Shown here: piece by piece, positions 19,123 to 26,760 of the stretch
Numbering within the stretch: the stretch's first letter is position 1
Layout: every line of letters begins with the position of its first letter
From: Hypsibius dujardini
Taxonomy: Eukaryota; Tardigrada; Eutardigrada; Parachela; Hypsibiidae
DNA: 26,760 nt
NCBI GenBank assembly: GCA_001579985.1
Contig: LRSR01012851.1
Span: forward strand, 1-26,760
Reading direction: 5' to 3'
Made by a program: the position numbers and the translations under genes
Notes under the pieces: model-generated
The model's input: only the letters and a program-made list of their open reading frames with translations
What the model was told of the DNA's origin: nothing
Databases searched by the model: none

Positions 19123-21191
19123 TAACTGACAGACAGGCAGATAGCAAGGGATATATGATTTTCTATACCTTGCCAGTTTTGTCCGTCTTAGAGTCGTCCT
19201 TGACGGAAAGTTTATCCAAATCCTCAGTCAAGTCATCGCCAGACTTTTGCGCCGGCTTTATTTTAGACCTCTGCAAAAACTTGAGAGCTGATAACTATGA
19301 TTAAGCCTCTTACGAATTATTCTAACGATTTGATGTAATCGCCCCAAACCTTCGTAGTTTTAAGCTCTTCCTTTGCCTTGTCATCCCCGCTTTTGGAATC
19401 CCGATCAGAGTCGGATTTCTCTTTATCGCTGTCTTCTTTTAAAAATTCAAAGATATTCTTCCCCTTTTTCTAAACCACAAGAACCGAACGAAAATGCAAC
19501 TTAAACCATAAATCGAATTTCTGACAATGTCTAGCAGGCAAGATAACATACCTTCGCCGACTTGGTCGGCTTCTTCGCAGCAGCTGCAGCGGCAGCTTGT
19601 GCTTCCTCGTCATCGGAGTCGTCTTTCCACTGGGCCGAACTGGCCGTTGCCGCTTTGGGTGGAGGAATTAGTTCTTCAAACTGCAATACAAATAGGAACC
19701 ATTCAGAGCGGATTGGGAAAGGAGCGAGCAATAGCAGATAGAGACAGACAGACAAACAGACATACAGCTAGACAGACAGGTAGAAAGACAGACAGTAGGC
19801 AGACAGACAGGCAGACAAGAAAGACAGACAGGCAGACAAACAGACAGACAGACAGGCAGGCAGACAGACAGTCAGACAGACAGGGTAAATTTTCTGTTCT
19901 GTGACGCAAAAACAAACGATAAAACATCTGCGTACTTAAACCGACAGTAAAAGCACAGTCCATATATATAGTCACTGTTGTCAGACCAAGTGGGACTGGT
20001 GTCTGTAAGCAATGGAACTCACTGTCTGTCCTTTCTTCGAGCGACCGACATCCACTTCGTCATCATCGGAGTCATCCAAAGTCTGCTTCCCTTTAGCTTT
20101 CTTCCCCTGTAAGGTACAGCAAATAGGATTTTTAATGCCCGACTAAGATATTTCGCACGACAGACAATAAACGGGACACACTCTAGGCTTAGTTGCCGTT
20201 GATTTGGGAACGTCATCACTCGGCGGTCGGGGCTTTTCCGGCTTCTCCACATCCGAATCGTCATCCTTCGGCTTCCCTTTTTTTAGAGCCTAAAGAGCGC
20301 AGGCACAATATTACTGGCAGCGTGCGCAAACAAATGAATTAATGGTTCTAGTACAATAATTAAATTGTGTACGATGATTTATCCATTGACTAATTCATTC
20401 ATTCATTCATTGAAGCTCAATTCATCATCATCTTTTCACTGATTATTTAGTTCAACAACAAGCTTCCTTGGTTGGATGACCTGACTGATACATTGCTTGA
20501 CTGATTAAGGACCATCAACTGGAATACTGACCCGAAATGATCACTTGATTGATTGGTTGAGTTGACATAATTGTTTTGCCAGGCTTGTGCAGTGCTTCAA
20601 ACGATTGATAGATTGATTGAGTTGACGTAATTGTTTTGCCGGGCTTGTGCGGTGTTTCAATCGATTGATTGATTGGTTGAGTTGCATATTTGATATGCTA
20701 GGTTTGTGCAGTGTTTCAGTCGATTGATTGATTGGTTGAGTTGACATAATTGTTTTGCCAGGCTTGTGCGGTGTTTCAATCGATTGATTGATCGATTTGT
20801 CAAAATGATGAAAACTCAAAAATCTACCTTGCTTGACATTTTCAACCAATCTTTCTGAACTTTGGCTAAAAAGCATCGGGGGAATTATGACGCAAAATCA
20901 GAAAATGAAGGAGAAAATTGAATAAAAACCCACATGGGGATGACGAAATACCTTGGAAGGCTTCTTCGACAACGCCGGATCCTCCGCCACTCCTTTCCCC
21001 TTCTTTTCCACGACCTCCTCGTCGGAATCGTCGTTCTTGCCGCGTCTTCCCTTTTTCGCCTGGTGAAAATTCAATCAAAATTCATCGCTAATCCTTTCTC
21101 AGAGAAAATTCCTTCTCATATTTTAATTTATTTTGCCACGTAAACTGCAATTAAACCGGGCAAAACTTACTTTTTTCTGTTCGGAGGCCAT
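15020..21191 (-). CDS. ABCF1: ABC-F family ATPase, ABCF1 (ABC50)-type translation factor
   Basis: Fourteen minus-strand exons: 21191-21171, 21059-20952, 20854-20828, 20289-20182, 20106-20023, 19680-19552, 19469-19350, 19270-19169, 18731-18384, 18311-18211, 17860-17568, 17495-16908, 15978-15493, 15192-15020; about 895 aa. ABCF1 is a soluble twin-ATPase that binds eIF2 and ribosomes to promote initiation. The first nine exons encode a Lys/Glu/Asp-rich tail. ABC domain 1: GPNGHGKTT (Walker A, rebuilt across an exon junction), FSGGW signature, [12 protein letters not shown] (Walker B). A charged linker follows, then ABC domain 2: [29 protein letters not shown], and the VSHDERMI switch. Length and order match animal ABCF1 (vertebrate about 845 aa). 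Exon 3 encodes only nine residues and is the least certain. Phases are 0 through exon 9, then 2,1,1,1. No membrane segments, as expected for ABC-F. Confidence 0.95.
15210..15320. repeat. Short ACAG array
   Basis: ACAGACAGACAGACAG block at about 15265-15285 with flanking degenerate units in ABCF1 intron 13 (15492-15193). Confidence 0.7.
16040..16860. repeat. Long degenerate ACAG/GCAG array
   Basis: Decayed tetranucleotide sequence (AGGCAGGC, ACAGACAG, ATAGACAG) fills most of the 929-bp ABCF1 intron 12 (16907-15979). It is much more diverged than the other arrays. Confidence 0.75.
17990..18185. repeat. ACAG/GCCGACAG array
   Basis: ACAG units with a higher-order GGCCGACA(GACA)n pattern in ABCF1 intron 10 (18210-17861); the array ends about 25 bases from the splice donor. 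Confidence 0.9.
18860..19140. repeat. ACAG array with a 65-bp tandem duplication
   Basis: In ABCF1 intron 8. A unit beginning GCAGGTAGACCCATA and running through AGAAAATTAGGCAGGCAG is repeated 65 bases apart (18891, 18956), followed by pure ACAG blocks at about 19030-19042 and 19080-19122. Confidence 0.9.
19740..19885. repeat. ACAG array
   Basis: Tetranucleotide ACAG/GCAG units in ABCF1 intron 5 (20022-19681). Confidence 0.9.
20535..20800. repeat. Minisatellite of about 60 bp, four copies
   Basis: Four imperfect copies of a unit of about 60 bp built from GATTGATTGGTTGAGTTG, ACATAATTGTTTTGCC and AGGCTTGTGCAGTGTTTCA, in ABCF1 intron 3 (20827-20290). Copy three is the most diverged. Confidence 0.9.
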
Positions 21192-21567
21192 TTAAAATTC
21201 CGGGGAAAAAAAATCCAAATCACAATCAAATGGGTTGAATTTTAAACCCGAAGTTGATGAATGGGATGAGTGAGTTTTTGTGGACGTCAAAATTGAATGT
21301 CAGACCTAGACGTTCGGTCGGTTCCTTTTATCGGTTCGGGTGGAGCTGAGCCGACTGAGTTCTACCGCGCCGATGAACTAAGCAACTCAAATTGCATTTC
21401 TTCACGCAAACGCAAACACAAAAATAATAAAACATTATTATCTTGCTAGTTGCTTCTTGTGTATTTGCAACATTCAACACATATACACAACCAGTTTTGG
21501 AGCTACGGGCCCATCAGTGTGATCGGTCGGTTCGAATGGCATTTCTGAGACAGCGCTTGAGGCGCAG

Positions 21568-21593
21568 GGAAAGCGCTTAAAGTAACGCTTTCC
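21568..21593. other. Perfect 8-bp stem hairpin
   Basis: GGAAAGCG and CGCTTTCC separated by a ten-base loop, upstream of ABCF1. The adjoining sequence repeats AGCGCTT. No poly-T terminator or conserved RNA motif is visible, so role unknown. Confidence 0.4.
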
Positions 21594-23454
21594 ATAAGCT
21601 AGCGGCAGTAGAGCAGCCTCCTCAGTGGTGAACGGTTAATCTGAACGGGCCGCTCAGTTCGAGCTACTTGCACACATGGCCGCGCCTTGCTCTGATAGTC
21701 AGGGCCTATCTTGCGAAGTGTAGTGTGTAGGAGTTATTCCAATTCGCCTCTTGGCTGGGTAGGTGGCACCTGGATCAGTTCAAGGTTTTGGCCATGTGCG
21801 TGTAATAGCCGATCATTTTGGCCAACGAAGATGCCGCTTTAGTTGGACACCCCGTCTTCCCTAGAAATTAGACTTCGCAATAATTTTTTTGCGTGAAAAA
21901 CATTCCTTTAAAGTTTATGAATGGACGTTGACCGGACTTCCATAGCGACACCGTTTACCGTTTATCTAGTCGGCTCCGCAGTCAATCAAACTTAGCCGGT
22001 AAAGGTAAAACCCTCAATGATTTGCTGCTCAATGGCAGCAATTAATAAGCAGTTTCCCTATTTCACAAAGAATTGATTTCGACCTGCCGCCGCTGTGCAC
22101 GCGTTGGTGATTTTGCCCCTAAACATATTTCCACTGATGAACGGAAAAAAATTATAGTCTGTCTGGCCTCATTCACTTCATCTTGATCGTCTGTGTGGTG
22201 TGTTTTTCCGCGCGCCAGACAGCCGTAATATTCTCCCAAGACTGGCGTGTGTGTCTGGTGTTACCGCATTCATTCCTTTCGAACGACCACTTCGTTGATT
22301 GCGTAAACACCCAGCCTGGAGGAAAGAAGGAGTGTGCAACTGTTTATTCCCGCACTGTGAATTATGGCGACCTCCGTTTTCCACTCGCCTTTCACACGAT
22401 CATGCCCCTTTTCTGCATCGAAATTTGATTTCCTCATTATTTTGGATTTACTTCGCGGGATGGAAACGACTTTTGTGGCGCGGTGCCCGGATTTTGACAG
22501 CGAATTAATCATTTGAATTTTTGCTGTATGAACCGGATCAATCGATCAATCAACAGTCGATTTGCATCCTCGATTGGAGGCTGACTGTTTTTGTGGGATT
22601 TTAATTGGTTACGACTTTTTTGGATTGAAAGCGAATGGAATCACATAAAGTGTAAGTAGACTTTACGTATTTTAACTTTATTTTTGGGGAAATGAACTTT
22701 ATTATAGCGTCGTGTAAAAGTGCAATTTTCAGATGGTTTTCACCAGTTAATCAATTAATCAATGGCATTTAATGCGTGAAATATTCTATCTTGTTCTTTT
22801 CTCTTCCTTTTTACATCATCTTTCTCTGATTTCGCATCTCAGTTTGAAGGCCTTCAAATTTTGCGTTCTTATACAATGATTGAGACTAATTTTATGTTGC
22901 GCCTTTATCGACTTGATGAAAATTATTAATTTGAATTTTGGAGGCGTTGGTCGGGACAATCAATCAATCAAGCGTTCGGTTATATGATGAGATGCGCAGG
23001 CTTGACAATTTCAGAATTTGGAGTTGTCACGTTTGTATTCCAATGAATTTAAGTAAAATTTATTTTATTTCAGAGAAATTCCGTTTAGTTTGATCGGGAA
23101 TACGTCTAAAAAATTCTGATTTCTTGAACTCAAGAGTTTTTTATTTTCGATGTGTAAATCAGTCAATCAATCAAAGGCCAGAGCGACGTGAGTATTATCC
23201 TATTTTTTATCCCGTTCCGTCAGAACATCCCCCATTTCTGAACCATGTTTCAACTTGCAATCTCGTTTTCTGCTGAATTGTATACGCAGTGTGAAAACTA
23301 AATTTTTCTGGTATTGCTTAGATTTTTGATGAAGCTCTAATACTATTATTTTTTTGCGATGAGGATTAGGCCAATCATTCCAGTAAGAGTTGCACTGCAT
23401 GATCGAATGGGAAGGCTGAATGATTTTTATGGAATTTAGAGTTCCAACGACGAA

Positions 23455-23640
23455 CAGACATACAGACAGACAGACTTCTTGGTAGGTAGGTGGGCAGGCA
23501 AACAGACAGACAGACAGATAGACCGGCCGACAAATAGACAGCCAGACAGGCAGGCAGACACAGACAGACGGGCACAGACAGACAGACAGCCAGGCAGACA
23601 CAGACAGATAGACAGGCACAGACAGGCAAACAGGCAAGCA
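23455..23640. repeat. ACAG array, degenerate
   Basis: ACAGACAG, GGCAGACA and CACAGACA units upstream of OTUD7 in the presumed 5' UTR intron. Confidence 0.9.
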
Positions 23641-23844
23641 AACATTAAGCGTGGTGTGGGTACTTGTACTTTTTTTTCTTGCTGGAATTTACTCGGTCAT
23701 AAAAGTTAAGATTAAAATGTGTGCCTGTTTATTTTGGCCGTATTGGATAACGTTTCCGCGCGGTCGATTTCCTTGTTATTATTGACGGAACTGTCTGAAA
23801 CCTCTTCCAACTCTCTGAGCATTTCTTTCTCTCTCTATTTGCAG

Positions 23845-25275
23845 ATGACGGATATTATCCTGACTAATTTTGTCAGCTCAACGGGAGTCGACCCCGCCGT
23901 CGCACAGGACATCCTCGACAGCCACGAATGGGACCTGGAACGGGCTCTCAAATCCTTTTCCGACCTGAAAAGCGGCAAACCCCTTCCCTCCCCGTCCCTG
24001 GAAACCGGAGGATTCAAACGACCGGAAGTAGGGAGGATCGGTGCTGGTGGTAAAGCCCTTCTGCAGAAGAACGATGCCGTGGAGGTCGCGGATGAATCCA
24101 CTGGTGAGGAGATGGGGATCGTGTGCATGTTATGCAACGGCTGAATAAATTAAATTACTCAGGCAGCAGCTTGAGATTGTATCGTCTTTCTGATGATGTT
24201 GCCGGATAATCGTTACAGAAGACGCGGTTGGATCTCGTTTTTGGCACTGTGTGCCTGTCAAATGTGTCTGTGCCTTTGATGGTTGACCGGTTCGGCTGGT
24301 CTGTGTTTACATGTTTGCTCTATTTATTATGCCTGTCAGGTTGTTCTGGTTTTTGTGTTTCTCTTTGTCCTCCTGTGTAACTGATTGCCTTCCTGTATGG
24401 GCTTGAAATGGCCCCATTGTCTATCTGCCTGTCTGCATATCTCGTCTATATGTCTATCTGTATGTCTGTCTGCCTGTCTGTATATCTGTCTGCCTGTCTG
24501 TCTACCTGTTTGTTTATCTATCTTTGTGTCTGTCTGTTTACTGAGTTGCCTGCTTGAACTGTTTGATTGCTCATGGGACTGTTTGTTTGGCCATTTCTAT
24601 TTGTCTGTCGGAAAACTCTTATCGTGTGTGTCTGTATGTCTGCCTACCTTCCTGCCTGTATGTTTACTGGTCTGTTTGGGCTCAGGTTTTGTCATTTGTT
24701 AGTCTGAAAGTCTCTTATTGCGCCCCACAATTTTGATTTGTCTGACTGCTAAGATCAAACTGGCTGGCTGGTTTGCCGCATGGCGGGCTGAAAGTGCCTT
24801 GCCGGCAAGTCGGTGATGATGTCAATCTGTTGCTTCTATCAGCGCCTCCCTGTGGTGGCGTTTTGCTCATCACCTAATATATAATTGTATGTGTACCTGT
24901 TGCAGGTCGGAAGTGGAGTCGCGGGATATCAACGGCTTCGGAAAATTTGGCCCTCGTCACTCGCGCTCGCAGCGACGTAGCGAGGCGCTTCACCTCGGAC
25001 GATCCCGGCTGCGTTCCCAATCACACCTTTACTTTACCGGATTTAACAGCAATCCAACCGGATGAATTCCGTGCATTTGTGGAGAATGATCTCATCGAGA
25101 CGGCAACGTTGGTATCATTGGAACAAGCAGGTATGGTGGATGGGCAGGCAGATATATAAGCACGCAGACACCCAAACATGCAGACCAACAAAGTCAGAAA
25201 TGTTGAGGAACGCTGACATAAACATGGGCAGACAGACCAACGCTTTGACATACAGGCAGAAATAGAGACGGACAG

Positions 25276-25313
<38 letters not shown>

Positions 25314-26042
25314 GGACAGACAGGCAGGTTGGCAGGCAGACAAACTTGTATATGTTCTCGGTACTTACATACAGTCTACCGATGGGGCGCCACGGGCAGA
25401 ACAGACAAACAGATATACATATAAAGGTGCAATTGTTAAGCAAACAACCAGGCGGACTAGTAGTCGGTTTTGATGGGCAAATTTTTTAGCTTATTTGGAC
25501 ATTGCGAAAAAAGGAACAAGCAATGGGGTCAAACAGCTGTTTATCCTTTATTCTCATATTGGCATGTCGACTGTTGACAAGCTTGGCGTTGATTCCCTGT
25601 TAAATTATCATCGAATTATATCCGTGTTAACATTTTCTCCCTCAATCAGGTCGTCTGAACTGGTGGTCCGATACCAGGCCCTGTCAGCGGCTTCTTCCTC
25701 TTGCCACGACAGGAGACGGAAATTGTCTCCTCCATGCCGGTAGGTCACACTCGCTGCACCTTTTTTTGCGGGAACAACGGAAGTTGATTGTCATTTGGTT
25801 GATGGGCTTTGTGCACCGTTTTTGCAGCTTCCCTCGGTATTTGGGGCTTCCATGATCGACTGCTCACCCTCCGAAAATCGCTGAATCACGTCCTCAGCAA
25901 GAGCGAATACGGAGAGTCCATCTACCGCCGGTGGCGATGGCATCAGACTATCTTGAATAAACAGGTATGGACGGAGTTAGGTGCTAAGCCAGACAGACAA
26001 ACAGACAGAGAAGCAGACAGATAGATAGACAGGCGGACAGGC

Positions 26043-26097
<55 letters not shown>

Positions 26098-26739
26098 TAG
26101 GCCGATAGGCAGACAGACAGGCGGACAGACAGATAGGCAGACAGACAGGCGGACAGACAGGCGGACAGACAGGCGGACAGACTGACAGATAAACAGGCAG
26201 ATAGGCAGACAGACACGCGAAAGCATATATATATATATAGAGGAAAACAGACTAATTTTGACATAGTAACTATAAAATATATTCTTTCAGAGTGGACTTA
26301 TCTACACGGAGCCGGAATGGGAAAAGGAATGGTTTGGAATCCTGAAACTGTCCTCCGCCGAGCCTCGGATCAAATCGCGACCCTACATCTGCTGTGACAA
26401 CTCGCCAAATCGCAAGTGCGTGTACCCTTCCCCACCACTTATTATATTGTTTCAACCCAACCAAGGCCGACATTTCAAGTTTGGATACATATTTCAAGTG
26501 TGATTATATTTGTATAGTCTGGCCATTGTCGAGGAGACAGATGACTTGGGCGACGAGTACAACACGCAGTACGAGTCGCTGGAGGAGGTGCATGTCTTTG
26601 CGCTGGCCTATGCCATCAAACGACCCGTCATTGTCATTGCGGATGTCTACCTGCGGGACAGTGCGGGTGAACCGTTGGCGCCCATTCCGTTTGGGGGAAT
26701 ATATCTGCCGCTCGGTTGCGACCCCAAATACTGCTTAAG
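23845..26739 (+). CDS. OTUD7B: OTU-domain deubiquitinase of the OTUD7/Cezanne group, 3' end missing
   Basis: Six exons visible: 23845-24103, 24906-25130, 25650-25739, 25828-25964, 26291-26415 and 26518-26739 (phases 1,1,1,0,2,2); the gene continues past the right edge. OTUD7 enzymes cleave ubiquitin chains, with Lys11 preference in Cezanne. The first 45 residues form a UBA-like segment ([20 protein letters not shown]). A WSRGIS motif and a FTLPDL stretch precede the A20-type OTU domain, which begins [11 protein letters not shown]. The catalytic block GDGNCLLHA ends exon 3, with Cys187 in this model and Asp184 beside it; [30 protein letters not shown] and [12 protein letters not shown] follow as in vertebrate Cezanne. 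The catalytic His and the C-terminal A20 zinc finger lie outside the window. OTUD7A versus OTUD7B cannot be separated; invertebrates usually have one. The ATG directly follows an acceptor. Confidence 0.93.
24415..24680. repeat. CTGT array, degenerate
   Basis: CTGT/CTGC/CTAT units in OTUD7 intron 1 (24104-24905), decaying to the right. Confidence 0.85.
25150..25340. repeat. ACAG array
   Basis: ACAG units, purest at about 25268-25320, in OTUD7 intron 2 (25131-25649). Confidence 0.9.
25985..26215. repeat. ACAG array
   Basis: About 55 tetranucleotide steps, with a pure block at about 26043-26095 and GGCGGACAGACA higher-order units, in OTUD7 intron 4 (25965-26290); a TATATATATATA run follows at 26226-26240. 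Confidence 0.92.
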
Positions 26740-26760
26740 GTATATCGGCTCTTTAAAAGG

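Larger units (their letters stand above)
21192..23844. other. Divergent intergenic region between ABCF1 and OTUD7, including OTUD7 5' UTR intron
   Basis: No protein gene seen in 2.65 kb. It must contain both promoters. A candidate OTUD7 non-coding exon ends at 22651 (AAAGT/GTAAGT) and would splice to the acceptor TATTTGCAG just before the OTUD7 ATG; the intervening 1.2 kb carries an ACAG array (23455-23640) and scattered CAATCAATCA motifs (22541, 22743, 22959, 23160). The block 21540-21860 has a hairpin and looks like a possible old dispersed repeat. Confidence 0.5.

Noticed and set aside
21605-21670. tRNA-like segment with GCAGTAG and CTACTTGC ends
   Set aside because: No proper A box spacing, cloverleaf or anticodon arm could be built; kept only as a low-interest repeat candidate.
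22178-22512. Overlapping open frames on both strands upstream of OTUD7
   Set aside because: Both strands open equally, no motif and no conserved splice partners; probably chance frames in the divergent promoter region.
25495-25743. Plus-strand frame starting before OTUD7 exon 3
   Set aside because: It runs through the splice acceptor in the wrong frame for the catalytic GDGNC motif; the true exon starts at 25650.

Overview
This is a gene-dense stretch of animal (bilaterian) nuclear DNA. The genes are split by GT-AG introns, use the standard code, and encode clear homologues of nuclear-encoded animal proteins. No bacterial or organellar feature is present. The phylum cannot be fixed from the sequence; short minimal introns, abundant ACAG/CTGT tetranucleotide arrays and small DNA-transposon relics fit an invertebrate, possibly a lophotrochozoan or flatworm, but that is inference.

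Layout, left to right: (1) + strand, last two exons of an S1 (trypsin-fold) serine protease (271-1029). (2) + strand, a five-exon gene with a SAM-like segment and an LRAT/PLAAT (NlpC/P60-type) hydrolase domain (1520-4794); its first two introns hold three MITE-like foldbacks. (3) + strand, a three-exon gene I do not recognise (5375-7311). (4) - strand, weakly supported exons of an unrecognised gene or relic (7852-8819). (5) - strand, GFM2, the mitochondrial ribosome-recycling GTPase EF-G2mt (13233-9349, 5 exons, about 703 aa). (6) + strand, UQCRQ, complex III subunit 8 (13955-14645), head-to-head with GFM2 across about 720 bp. (7) - strand, ABCF1, a twin-ABC translation factor (21191-15020, 14 exons, about 895 aa), tail-to-tail with UQCRQ. 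(8) + strand, the 5' two-thirds of an OTUD7/Cezanne deubiquitinase (23845 to the window edge).

The exon models are reconstructed by hand. For the five recognised genes the reading phases close across every junction and the assembled proteins keep family motifs in order. The window carries no gene cluster acting in one pathway, although two neighbours (GFM2 and UQCRQ) both serve mitochondria. Its most distinctive properties are structural. Coding-gene introns fall into a minimal class (about 72-111 bp) and an expanded class in which nearly every member carries an identifiable repeat (ACAG/CTGT array, TGATTGAT-rich minisatellite or MITE-like foldback). The ABCF1 amino-terminal tail is built from consecutive phase-0 exons, most encoding a lysine-flanked acidic Ser-Asp cluster. 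I see no evidence for a wholly new biological system.
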